Positions 8,731-15,832 of a DNA stretch of 58,633 nucleotides are shown piece by piece. This DNA comes from Mycobacterium sp. E1214 (GTDB lineage Bacteria; Actinomycetota; Actinomycetes; Mycobacteriales; Mycobacteriaceae). The notes below the pieces were generated by a model. The model did not search any database, was not told where the DNA came from, and saw nothing but the letters and a program-made list of their open reading frames with translations. A program made the position numbers and the translations under genes. Each line of letters starts with the position of its first letter. Within the stretch, counting starts at the first letter, position 1. The stretch covers positions 1 to 58,633 of the forward strand of contig NZ_LZJC01000026.1 in assembly GCF_001666755.1 (NCBI RefSeq), given 5' to 3'.

Positions 8731-10398
8731 CTAGCGCAAGTCGTCCTCGGCGGCGCGCAGGGCCCAAGCGGCGAACCGCTCACCGTCGTCGCGCTGGTCG
8801 AGGAATTTGCGGGTGACGCGGTCGATGTAGTCGCCGAGCTCGTCGCTGGTCACCTTGTGCTGTCGCAGTTTTCGGCCGAAGCCGCTCGCCTCGCCCAGGC
8901 CGCCGCCGAGGTGCACCTGGAACCCCTCGACCGAATTGCCCTCGCCGTCGTCGATCCACTGGCCCTTGAAGCCGATGTCGGCCACCTGGATTCGGGCGCA
9001 CGAGTTCGGGCACCCGTTGAGGTGCACGGCGATCGGCACGTCGAGCTTGGCGTTGACGTCGGACAGGCGCTGTTCCAACTCGGGCACCAACGACTGTGCG
9101 CGAACCCGGGTTTCGGCGAAGGACAGCTTGCAGAATTCGATGCCGGTGCAGGCCATCAGGTTCCTGCGCCACGACGACGGCCGCGACGGCAGGCCCAGCG
9201 CGTCGAGGCCGGCGACGAGTTCGTCGACCTTGTCGTCCGGGACGTCGAGGATGACCAGCTTCTGGTACGGGGTAAAGCGGGCCCGGTCCGAGCCGGCCTG
9301 CTCCATCAGGTCGGCCACCGCGGACAGGATGGTGCCGGTCACCCGTCCGGCGACCGCGGCCACCCCAACGGCGTTGCGGCCGTTCTTGATTCGTTGCACC
9401 CCGACGTGGTCGATGGGCTGCTTGAGGGGCTCGGGGGCCGGGCCGTCGATCAGCCGGCGGTTGAGGTATTCGGTCTCCAGGACGTCGCGGAATTTCTCGA
9501 CGCCCCAGTCCTTGACCAGGAACTTGATCCGGGCCTTGGCGCGCATCCGCCGATATCCGTAGTCGCGGAACAGCGCGGTGACCGCCTCCCACACGTCGGG
9601 CACCTCGTCGAGCGGGACCCACGCGCCCAGGCGCTGCGCCAGCATCGGGTTGGTGGACAGACCGCCGCCGACCCACAGGTCCATGCCGGGGCCGTGTTCG
9701 GGGTGGTGCACGCCGACGAAGGCGACGTCGTGGGTCTCGTGCGAGACGTCCTGCAGGCCCGAGATCGACGTCTTGAATTTGCGCGGCAGGTTGGCGTATT
9801 CGGGGTTGTTTAGCGCGCGGTGCAGGATCTCGTCGATCGCGGGTGAGGGGTCGAGCACCTCCTCCAGCGAGTCACCGGCCAGCGGCGAGCCGTGAATGCC
9901 GCGCGGGCAGTCGCCGCAGGCCTCGGTGGTCTGCAGGCCGACCGATTCGAGGCGGCGCCAGATCTCGGGCACGTCCTCGATGCGAATCCAGTGATACTGC
10001 AGGTTTTCGCGGTCGCTGATGTCGGCGGTGTCGCGGGCAAATTCGGTGGAGACCTGGCCGAGCGTGCGGATGGCTTGCGCCGACAGGGCTTTGCCGTCGG
10101 TGCGCACCCGCATCATGAAGTGCTTGGCCTCGATTTTCTCGATGTTCTCGTCGCCGGTCCAGCTGCCGTCGTAGCCCTGCTCGCGCTGGGTGTAGAGGCC
10201 CATCCAGCGGAACCGGCCGCGCAGGTCGGTGGGCGCGATGCTGTCGAAGCCCTCGTTGGCGTAGACGTTGACGATGCGGTCGCGCACGTTCAGTGGGGCG
10301 TCGTCGTTCTTGAATTTCTCGGCGTCGTTGAGGGGTTCGCGATCGCCCAGCGCCCACTGGCCCTCGACGCGGGTCTTGGCGGGGCGTGCTGTGGTCAT
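8731..10398 (-). CDS. sirA: Ferredoxin-dependent sulfite reductase
   Basis: 555 residues from the ATG at 10398 (MTTARPAKTR); the in-frame extension to 10443 is less like the family. It reduces sulfite to sulfide using six electrons from ferredoxin. Two ferredoxin-like halves are seen, with siroheme/4Fe-4S cysteines in ACTGIEFC (about 425-435) and NGCPNSC (about 470-476). Siroheme-contact arginines lie in the DRENLQYHW region. Length and order match mycobacterial SirA/NirA. First gene of sirA-cysH-che1, with a strong palindrome about 145 nt upstream. Confidence 0.95.
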   Translation of the reverse strand: MTTARPAKTRVEGQWALGDREPLNDAEKFKNDDAPLNVRDRIVNVYANEGFDSIAPTDLRGRFRWMGLYTQREQGYDGSWTGDENIEKIEAKHFMMRVRTDGKALSAQAIRTLGQVSTEFARDTADISDRENLQYHWIRIEDVPEIWRRLESVGLQTTEACGDCPRGIHGSPLAGDSLEEVLDPSPAIDEILHRALNNPEYANLPRKFKTSISGLQDVSHETHDVAFVGVHHPEHGPGMDLWVGGGLSTNPMLAQRLGAWVPLDEVPDVWEAVTALFRDYGYRRMRAKARIKFLVKDWGVEKFRDVLETEYLNRRLIDGPAPEPLKQPIDHVGVQRIKNGRNAVGVAAVAGRVTGTILSAVADLMEQAGSDRARFTPYQKLVILDVPDDKVDELVAGLDALGLPSRPSSWRRNLMACTGIEFCKLSFAETRVRAQSLVPELEQRLSDVNAKLDVPIAVHLNGCPNSCARIQVADIGFKGQWIDDGEGNSVEGFQVHLGGGLGEASGFGRKLRQHKVTSDELGDYIDRVTRKFLDQRDDGERFAAWALRAAEDDLR

Positions 10399-10539
10399 GG
10401 TGATGTACTCCTGGCGCCGGGCTGTCGTGGGGCTGGGCGCCACCCGTCGATGGTGCGCGTACCCGTGTGTACGTCGCTGGACCCACGGGTCACGCCTCCC
10501 ATGCTGCCGTGCGGACCGGGATGCCAGTAGAGGTCACCT

Positions 10540-10566
10540 GTTGTGAGGACACAACCTCGTGTTGTG
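10540..10566. promoter_or_regulatory. Palindrome plus third half-site upstream of sirA
   Basis: GTTGTG-AGGA-CACAAC (10540-10555) is a perfect inverted repeat, followed 5 nt later by another GTTGTG (10561-10566). It lies about 142-168 nt upstream of the sirA start on the minus strand, where an operon activator or repressor would bind. The half-site is shared with the dyad in front of the LysR gene at 6274-6295. The intergenic region 10399-10736 otherwise holds only the hairpin at 10622-10688. Confidence 0.4.
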
Positions 10567-10621
10567 AGTTGTGGGCGTCGGAGTCACAGGCGTCACGTGC
10601 GCCCCTGTCTTGGGGTGCATC

Positions 10622-10688
10622 CGAAGTGCCCGCCTCAGAGCGACAACGGGGCGCTGTGGAGATTTGTCGCTGCGAGGCGGGCACTTCG
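10622..10688. repeat. Long near-perfect hairpin (candidate dispersed palindromic element)
   Basis: Left arm CGAAGTGCCCGCCTC (10622-10636) pairs with right arm GAGGCGGGCACTTCG (10674-10688). Inside it, AGCGACAA (10639-10646) pairs with TTGTCGCT (10664-10671), separated from the outer stem by a 2x2 mismatch, leaving a 17-nt loop. That gives 23 bp of pairing in 67 nt. It sits 48 nt beyond the phytanoyl-dioxygenase stop codon. There is no T-run, so it is not a standard intrinsic terminator. It looks like a REP/MITE-type element, which cannot be confirmed from one copy. Confidence 0.55.
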
Positions 10689-10736
10689 CTACCCGTCAGG
10701 GCAGGGCCCAGACCCCCATGGAATGGCGCAGGCCCC

Positions 10737-11588
10737 TCACGAATCCTGCAACAGCCGCAGCGGATGCAGGCCGTCGACCGCGCCGACGAACGGCGGGTGA
10801 ATGCTGTAGCCGATCATGCGGCGAATGTCTTCGGAGACCGCGCGGGCGATCTCGCGCGAAATCGACAGCGTGTAGGCCTCCATCGGCCGCAGCCACGGCT
10901 GGCAGTACTGGGCGGTGATGGCCAGGCGCGCGCGATCGGTCGTGTTGGCGCCACCGCCGTGCCACAGGGTGCCGACGAAGAACACGCACGAGCCGGCGGG
11001 CATCACGACCGGCAGCGACGGGTCGTCGGGCCCGGGTGGGCGCCGGCCCCACCGGTGGCTCCCCGGGTACAGCACGGTGGAACCGTTGTTCGCGGTGAAG
11101 TCGTCGATGGACCAAATGGTGGCGGCGGCCAACGGGTCTCGCGGCCGCGGGATCGGGTAGAAGCCGTCGTCATGGTGGGGCAGCTGCGCGGACTCACCCG
11201 GCTGAATGTTGATGGCTTGCAACGCCGATAACAGATAGTTGGGCATCAGCAGCCGGTCGAGCACCGCGAGCACTCGGGGGTGGTCAGCCAGCCGGTCGCA
11301 GACCCGGGTCCGGCTGAGCACGCTGTAAATGCGTTGGGTGCGACGGCCTTCGAAGGCGTTGCGCCCGGTGTGGCCCAGCCACGGCCCGACGACGTCGCGG
11401 ATCTGCGCGCACTCGTCCGGGCTGAGCAGGTTCTCCCACACGACGTAGCCGTCGCGGTCGAGGGCGGCCATGTCGGCGTCGACGATCGCGGGGTCGACCG
11501 ACGCGCCGCCGGTCGTGGTCCACTTGTGCCGGCCCGCCAGGTCGGTCTTGAGGTCGTCGAGGGTGGTGACGGGCTCGTCGATGCTCAT
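10737..11588 (-). CDS. Phytanoyl-CoA dioxygenase (PhyH) family protein
   Basis: 283 residues from the ATG at 11588 (MSIDEP); further in-frame ATGs at 11600 and 11609 are possible. It is a non-haem Fe(II)/2-oxoglutarate oxygenase. The metal triad is visible: His138-x-Asp140 in LPHHDDGF and distal His210 in GTLWHGGG, followed by an Arg-rich strand (DRARLAI) that would hold 2-oxoglutarate. Substrate unknown; mycobacterial relatives (Rv3633-like) are uncharacterised. A same-strand SDR gene lies 32 nt upstream and may be co-transcribed. Confidence 0.85.
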   Translation of the reverse strand: MSIDEPVTTLDDLKTDLAGRHKWTTTGGASVDPAIVDADMAALDRDGYVVWENLLSPDECAQIRDVVGPWLGHTGRNAFEGRRTQRIYSVLSRTRVCDRLADHPRVLAVLDRLLMPNYLLSALQAINIQPGESAQLPHHDDGFYPIPRPRDPLAAATIWSIDDFTANNGSTVLYPGSHRWGRRPPGPDDPSLPVVMPAGSCVFFVGTLWHGGGANTTDRARLAITAQYCQPWLRPMEAYTLSISREIARAVSEDIRRMIGYSIHPPFVGAVDGLHPLRLLQDS

Positions 11589-11620
11589 ACACGAGACCAT
11601 GGACCCCATTTGACCGGTGG

Positions 11621-12424
11621 TCAAGTGGCCGTTCCGGCCGCGGCCTTGGCCGTGTCGGCCGGCCGCAGCAGTCGCCCGCTCACCAGCGCCGCAAGCCAGC
11701 CGGGCATGAGTTTTCCGCCGGTGGCCAGCAGCCGGAAACGCAACCCGGGGACGACGACCGCGCGGCCGCGGTCCAGGCCGCGCAACCCGGCGGCGACGAC
11801 CGGTTCGGGCGCGGCGAGGTGCCGGTAGATGGCGGTGTGGGAGACGTCGGCGTCGAGCGCGTCGACGAATCCGGTGCGCGTCGGCCCCGGGCACAGGGCG
11901 GTGACGGTGACGCCGGTGCCGCGGGTCTCGGCCCACAGCGCCTGGCTGAGGGACAGCACGAACGCCTTCGAGGCGCCGTAAGTGGCTTGGTACGTGCCGG
12001 GTTGAAAGGCGATGGTGGAGGCCACATTAACGATGCGACCGCGACCGCGGGCAAGCATGCGGGGCAGCACCGCGTGGGTGAGGCGGACCAGAGCGTCGAC
12101 GTTGACCGCGACGAGTTCGTGCTCGCGCCGGGCGTCGACGTCGGCGAATGGGCCGTAGGTGCCGAATCCCGCGTTGTTGACCAGCACGTCGACCGCGCGG
12201 CCGTCGAGGCGCGCGATCAGGCCCTCGACGCCCGCGTCGGTGCCGAGGTCACCGACGACGAGCTCGATCTCGGTGTTGGCTGTGATGCGTTGCCTGACCT
12301 GCTGCAACCGCGCCTCGTCACGCCCGGCCAGGATGAGCGAGTGGCCGCGCCGGGCCAGTTGTTCGGCGAAGATCGCGCCCAGGCCCGAGCTGGCTCCGGT
12401 GACGACTGCCCAGTTGGCGTTCAT
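11621..12424 (-). CDS. Short-chain dehydrogenase/reductase (classical SDR)
   Basis: 267 residues from the ATG at 12424; an upstream ATG at 12451 is less likely. Classical SDR signature: TGASSGLG cofactor loop (9-16), NNAG (83-86), and catalytic Ser136, Tyr149 and Lys153 in YGASK. The family uses NAD(P)H to interconvert alcohols and ketones. A basic residue (Arg35) after beta-2 favours NADP(H). Substrate unknown. It lies in a same-strand run with the DUF1707 gene (33-nt gap) and the PhyH gene. Confidence 0.88.
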   Translation of the reverse strand: MNANWAVVTGASSGLGAIFAEQLARRGHSLILAGRDEARLQQVRQRITANTEIELVVGDLGTDAGVEGLIARLDGRAVDVLVNNAGFGTYGPFADVDARREHELVAVNVDALVRLTHAVLPRMLARGRGRIVNVASTIAFQPGTYQATYGASKAFVLSLSQALWAETRGTGVTVTALCPGPTRTGFVDALDADVSHTAIYRHLAAPEPVVAAGLRGLDRGRAVVVPGLRFRLLATGGKLMPGWLAALVSGRLLRPADTAKAAAGTAT

Positions 12425-12457
12425 AGCTTCTCCTCGAATGCTTTTGGTCAACGGCTG

Positions 12458-12886
12458 TCAACGGGCTTTATGGCAGCGTGGGATGGAGACGGCGTGGCTG
12501 ACCAGGCCGATTCCGGCGCCGAGGATGGGCCAGATGGGCCAGAAGTAGGTGGCATCGGTGGTGAGGGCGACGGCGGCCCACACGGTGAGCACGATGACGA
12601 CCATGGCGAGGTACGCGGCGAGGTGGGCGCGCACGCCGCGGCGGGCGGCGGCGATGCGGGCGGCGCGGCGACGAGGATCGTGACGCCGAATGCGGTCCAG
12701 CGGCAGGTCGCCCAGGAGCTGGCGCAGCTCGTGGGCGGTGTGGGTCTGATAGATCGCCTGCAGCCGTTGGTCGTAGTCGTCGAGTTGCAGGTAGCCCTGC
12801 GCGAGGGCTTGGCCCAGCAGATCGGCGGTCCTCTCGCGGTCGCGGTTGCCGGCGAGCGTGGCGGTGGTGTCCAGCTGGGTGGTCAT
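12458..12886 (-). CDS. DUF1707 and two-helix membrane protein
   Basis: 142 residues from the ATG at 12886 with a GAGGG ribosome-binding site. Residues 14-60 form the DUF1707 SHOCT-like segment (RERTADLLGQALAQGYL, then DDYDQRLQAI). The C-terminal part has two hydrophobic helices (about 88-105 and 112-130). Such proteins are common in actinobacteria, and their function is unknown. It is divergent from the TetR gene across an intergenic palindrome, so TetR may repress it. It may be the first gene of the operon with the SDR and PhyH genes. Confidence 0.85.
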   Translation of the reverse strand: MTTQLDTTATLAGNRDRERTADLLGQALAQGYLQLDDYDQRLQAIYQTHTAHELRQLLGDLPLDRIRRHDPRRRAARIAAARRGVRAHLAAYLAMVVIVLTVWAAVALTTDATYFWPIWPILGAGIGLVSHAVSIPRCHKAR

Positions 12887-12920
12887 GGTGCCCTCCCTCG
12901 GGTGTTCGATGTGAATGGCT

Positions 12921-12942
12921 TTAACATAGTCCGTAATGTTAA
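12921..12942. promoter_or_regulatory. TetR-type operator between the DUF1707 gene and the TetR gene
   Basis: TTAACAT (12921-12927), 8-nt spacer, ATGTTAA (12936-12942): a perfect 7+7 inverted repeat. It lies in the 66-nt divergent gap, 10 nt before the TetR ATG. The position and size are those of a TetR autoregulatory operator controlling both directions. Confidence 0.65.
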
Positions 12943-12952
12943 TGTCGTCAAC

Positions 12953-13549
12953 ATGGCAGTGCAGAAAGCCCGCACGACGTACCACCACGGTGACCTGAAG
13001 AACGCGCTGACCAGCGCCGCCCTGTCGCTGGTTGCCGAGAAGGGGCCCAAGGGGTTCACGCTGACCGAGGCCGCGCGCCGCGCCGGGGTCAGCGCCGCGG
13101 CGCCGTACCGGCACTTCGCCGACAAGGCGTCGCTGTTGGCAGCCGTCGCTGAGCAGGGGTTCGTCGAGTTGCACGCCGACCTGGCCGAGGCCGCCGCGCG
13201 CGTGACCGATCCCACGGAGCGGGTGGCCGAGCTCGGCCGGGTCTACGTGCGCTGGGCCGTCGCCCATCCCGACCACTACCAGGTCATGTTCGGCGTCGAG
13301 TCGCTCAAGTCCGAAGAGCCGACCGTCGCGGCGGCGGGCGAGCGGGCGTTCGGCGAGCTGCTTGGGGCGATCACGGCGTGCCAACAGGCGGGCATCGCCG
13401 CGGGTTCCGACCCGCTCGAACTCGCCGCGCCGCTGTGGTCACTGGTGCACGGCATCGCGTCGCTGGCCATCGGCGGGCAGTTGCGGGAGGTGGGGGTTGA
13501 GCGGGCGCCGGAGGAGTTGGTCGACGGCGTTGTGGCGCAATTGTTTTGA
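12953..13549 (+). CDS. TetR-family regulator with WHG-type C-terminal domain
   Basis: 198 residues from the ATG at 12953; the frame is open far upstream, but that sequence is antisense to the SDR and DUF1707 genes. The N-terminal TetR helix-turn-helix is clear: TLTEAARRAGVSAAAPYRHF (about 36-55) followed by ADKASLLAAVAEQGF. The C-terminal domain has the WxxVHGIASLAI pattern of the WHG subfamily. It probably represses itself and the divergent DUF1707-SDR-PhyH genes through the 12921-12942 palindrome. Ligand unknown. Confidence 0.9.
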   Translation: MAVQKARTTYHHGDLKNALTSAALSLVAEKGPKGFTLTEAARRAGVSAAAPYRHFADKASLLAAVAEQGFVELHADLAEAAARVTDPTERVAELGRVYVRWAVAHPDHYQVMFGVESLKSEEPTVAAAGERAFGELLGAITACQQAGIAAGSDPLELAAPLWSLVHGIASLAIGGQLREVGVERAPEELVDGVVAQLF

Positions 13550-13618
13550 GTGGTCTTTCGGTCGGAGCGGATGCCGCTCGCTTCCGGCGTGAAGGTTACC
13601 GGCAACCTGCCGAGGCCG

Positions 13619-13975
13619 TCATGCTCGGGCTGCCAAGGCATTGATCGACATTTCCACATCGACTTCGTAGTCGGGAAGGCGGTCGAGGACGGCCTTGACC
13701 ATCACGCCGGAAAACAGCCGGGCCAGGTGCGAGCCGATGCAGCGGTGCGGGCCCAGTCCGAAGGCGACGTGGCGGTTGGGGGCGCGATCGAGGATGATCG
13801 CGTCCGGCCGGTCGAACTCGTTTTGTCGTGGTTGGCCGACAGCCAGCTGATGACGACCTTATCGTTCTTGCGGAGGCGTTGCCCGGCGAGGACGACGTCG
13901 TGAGTGACTGTGCGGCTGAAGTTGGTTGACCGAGAAGTAGCGCAGGGCGTGCGACACGTTGGCGGCCTCATTTTC
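13619..13975 (-). pseudogene. Cytochrome P450 C-terminal remnant, frameshifted
   Basis: On the minus strand, pieces in different frames join into a P450 C-terminus: an HALRYFSVNQ segment, FSRTVTHDVVLAGQRLRKND, VVISWLSANHD, then (after a frame change) EFDRPDAIILDRAPNRHVAF and the haem-binding loop FGLGPHRCIGSHLAR with its axial cysteine, ending at a TGA (13621-13619). At least two frameshifts are needed, near 13920 and near 13830. Everything N-terminal of about the K-helix is absent. The remnant stops where the unrelated gene ending at 13968 begins, so it probably marks the edge of inserted DNA. Confidence 0.8.
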
Positions 13976-14456
13976 TAAATTTGTTGGCCCGCCGAGACTC
14001 TGGCATCCCCGCCGCATAGAGCGTGGTGACCCGCAGGGGCGGCACATTCGTCGGAGCCGGCGCGCGTGGGACAAGGTGATCAGGGTTGGTGGTGCGGGTA
14101 ACGGAGCATCTGCGTCGTTCATCGAGTGCCGCCAGGCTGAAGGCATTGCACGTCCCTGCGACACGGTCTCCCGTCGGCACTAGAAGGAGGTGCCAGCGCG
14201 GCTGCCACTGCGCCAAGCCGCCCGATTCGAACAGCGCAGCTTGCATCAGCGCGGGACGATGATTCCAGCGCAGCATTGAGAGGCCACTGCCCTCTAACGT
14301 GACCACCCCGTCGTCGTCCAGTGATGCGGTGACTGGAATGACGGACCCGGGTTCTCGGACCGATAGTTTGTGTTGGATCCAGTGGGCCCAATGGCCGGGT
14401 CCATACAAATGGCAATGCTGGTCGGTGCCCTTCAGGCTCCACCAGATTTCGGACAT
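13968..14456 (-). CDS. Hypothetical protein under a structured leader
   Basis: 162 residues from the ATG at 14456, with AGGAG 8 nt upstream. The frame is open further upstream, but that part is the structured leader shared with the ankyrin gene and is not protein-like. I recognise no domain. The protein is rich in Trp and His near its N-terminus (EIWWSLKG, HCHLYGPGHWAHW), with a central strand-rich region and a basic C-terminus. It lies beyond the XRE regulator gene on the same strand, at the island edge. Its stop overlaps the start of the P450 remnant. Confidence 0.6.
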   Translation of the reverse strand: MSEIWWSLKGTDQHCHLYGPGHWAHWIQHKLSVREPGSVIPVTASLDDDGVVTLEGSGLSMLRWNHRPALMQAALFESGGLAQWQPRWHLLLVPTGDRVAGTCNAFSLAALDERRRCSVTRTTNPDHLVPRAPAPTNVPPLRVTTLYAAGMPESRRANKFRK

Positions 14457-14471
14457 GGAGACTCCTAGATG

Positions 14472-14630
14472 CCGAGCCTCCCCCGCGGAGGCGCTCTTGT
14501 CTGCACCGGTTGGTCCAGACCGCTTCGTCATCCGAGCCACCCACGAGCGTGGGGTTGGCGTGCCGCCGAGTCGGAGCTTGCCGACGGCATCTCGTGAAGC
14601 AATCCCAAATTTACCTCGGTCCACCGACAG
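14472..14630 (-). ncRNA. Candidate structured RNA leader, copy 1
   Basis: 159 nt of minus-strand sequence ending 15 nt before the ATG at 14456. It matches 15661-15816 (plus strand) at most positions, including an identical 28-nt core. Predicted helices shared by both copies: GCTTC...GAAGC closing two inner hairpins (GTCGG/CCGAC, and GCCA-CCCAC/GTGGG-TGGC with a GCTC loop), then TCTG/CAGA around ACC/GGT, then GCCTCC/GGAGGC just before the ribosome-binding site. The fourth helix differs between copies by paired changes (TCTG/CAGA here, GCCG/CGGC there). The reading frame is not conserved, because there is an indel. Confidence 0.65.
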
Positions 14631-14711
14631 GCATGGATACGTTCCTCATTGGGCTGAGCCAGCTCGTTGGGGCATGGCCGCAGGGCCGCCCCCAGCGCGG
14701 CCGTAGTTGCT

Positions 14712-14803
14712 ACCCCCGTCGGGGGTAACGGGTTCGTACCCCCGACGGGGGTGAATGTTCGCACCCCCGACGGGGGTGAGGTGGTCGGACCCCCGACGGG
14801 GGT
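14712..14803. repeat. Array of four 15-bp palindromes
   Basis: ACCCCCGTCGGGGGT (14712-14726), then ACCCCCGACGGGGGT at 14738-14752, 14763-14777 and 14789-14803. The period is 25-26 bp, so the sites are spaced by about 2.5 helical turns. They lie between the XRE gene stop (14856) and leader copy 1, in the promoter zone of the 162-residue gene. The C5-N3-G5 architecture resembles CsoR/RcnR-type metal-regulator operators, but no such regulator is in the window. As RNA they would form four strong hairpins. Confidence 0.7.
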
Positions 14804-14855
14804 ATGGACAATCCGACGTCCATAAGCCGGCACTGCAACTTCCACGGCTGCGGCT

Positions 14856-15548
14856 TCACTGCTCGGCATTGCTGCGGGAATGGGCGCTTTGCCGTCCGCG
14901 ACCCGCCTTAGTCGTCGGTGAAGTCTTTCGGCTTGCGCGTCGATCCTCGTTGAACCATCGGTCATATGCGGGTTGAAGTTCGTCGGCCCTAACAAGGATT
15001 CCGTCGCTGACCGCCCGCAGGACTTGGCGTTTCAGTCTCTCGTCATTCCGATTTGTCGTGATGGCGAAGTCCGCCGCCTGCAGGCCCGCGGACTCGAAGT
15101 TCTCGGGGGAGGTGCGCTGCTGAAACCGTTCGATTACCTGGGTGAGCAGTTCTTCGAGGTTGTCGTCGCCGAGACAATCGGGGTTTTGTCGGACGAAGTC
15201 GACCACTGGGTCCACTGAGCGGAGCGCCTTGACCAGCGCTGCGCGGCTTTCGTGCATCAACAGGTGGACGTCGCTCAGGTACGAGTCGAGATCTGACCGC
15301 GGGGCGAGGTCGTCCAGGCCGAATTCCAGCACTTTCGCAATAGCGAGGGCCTCCCCCAGCCGGGGCTCTCGTTGTCCGGCCTCGATCCGGGTGATTGCCG
15401 ACGTATCAAGCGAAACGTTGGCTTCGTGTTGCAGGCGGTCAGACAGCTGCTGTTGCGTCAGCCCTGCCCGTAACCGGGATGCCTTCGCCCGTTCGGCAAA
15501 AGCTATGCCTCGTTCATTACCTGATAATCGGTGACCACGCCTCTGCAT
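14856..15548 (-). CDS. XRE-family transcriptional regulator
   Basis: 230 residues from the ATG at 15548 (MQRRGHRL); an in-frame upstream extension to 15608 runs through the putative operators. The HTH_3/Cro-C1 domain spans about 20-75: AERAKASRLRAGLTQQQLSDRL, then a TSAITRIEAGQREPRLGEAL recognition region. The C-terminal half is helical with a basic tail, and no peptidase domain is seen. It lies between two genes with matching structured leaders and is divergent from the ankyrin gene, so it is the obvious local regulator. Confidence 0.85.
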   Translation of the reverse strand: MQRRGHRLSGNERGIAFAERAKASRLRAGLTQQQLSDRLQHEANVSLDTSAITRIEAGQREPRLGEALAIAKVLEFGLDDLAPRSDLDSYLSDVHLLMHESRAALVKALRSVDPVVDFVRQNPDCLGDDNLEELLTQVIERFQQRTSPENFESAGLQAADFAITTNRNDERLKRQVLRAVSDGILVRADELQPAYDRWFNEDRRASRKTSPTTKAGRGRQSAHSRSNAEQ

Positions 15549-15589
15549 CGCTGCAGCATACACTGTGCGGTTGCAGGGCATGGCAGGTG

Positions 15590-15616
15590 CATGATACTGT
15601 GATTTCACAGCTCATG
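15590..15616. promoter_or_regulatory. Nested palindromes in the XRE/ankyrin divergent promoter
   Basis: CTGTGATTTCACAG (15597-15610) is a perfect 14-bp palindrome. It is flanked by CATGA (15590-15594) and TCATG (15612-15616), which form an outer dyad. It lies 42-68 nt upstream of the XRE start and upstream of leader copy 2, a suitable position for a phage-repressor-like operator acting in both directions. Confidence 0.5.
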
Positions 15617-15660
15617 CTGCAATACTGCAGCGAAGAGCTGCCGGTCCGGCGGTCTCCGAC

Positions 15661-15816
15661 TTGTCGGTGGGTCGCTCTAAAATCGAGTTGCTTCATGAGA
15701 CGCCGTCGCCAAGCTCCGACTGGATGGCGCGCCAACCCCACGCTCGTGGGTGGCTCGGGTGACGAAGCGGCCGACACCGATCGGTGCCGGCAAGAGCGCC
15801 TCCCGAGGGAGGCCCG
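15661..15816 (+). ncRNA. Candidate structured RNA leader, copy 2
   Basis: 156 nt ending 16 nt before the ATG of the ankyrin gene; partner of the minus-strand element at 14472-14630. It shares the GCTTC/GAAGC closing helix, the GCC-A-A-CCCCAC-GCTC-GTGGG-TGGC hairpin, and a GCCG/CGGC helix that replaces TCTG/CAGA of copy 1. The last hairpin, GCCTCC-CGAG-GGAGGC, could re-pair its CCTCCC strand with the GGGAGG ribosome-binding site at 15823-15828. That would allow an on/off translational switch. Ligand or trigger unknown. Confidence 0.65.
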
Positions 15817-15832
15817 AAAGCAGGGAGGTCTC

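Noticed and set aside
10521..10580. Two TGTTGT (Cys-Cys) codon pairs, as in cysteine-responsive leader peptides of sulfur genes
   Set aside because: They are on the plus strand, while sirA is transcribed from the minus strand. The TGT runs come from the operator half-sites.
11819..12952. Upstream in-frame extension of the TetR gene
   Set aside because: It is antisense to the SDR and DUF1707 genes; the ATG at 12953 follows the operator and begins the TetR fold.
14712..14803. CRISPR array
   Set aside because: Only four 15-bp palindromes with spacers of about 10-11 nt that are not spacer-sized, and no cas genes.
14528..14995. 155-codon minus-strand open frame covering the palindrome array
   Set aside because: Composition reflects the palindromes (repeated Pro/Thr/Gly); it overlaps the XRE 3' end and the structured leader.
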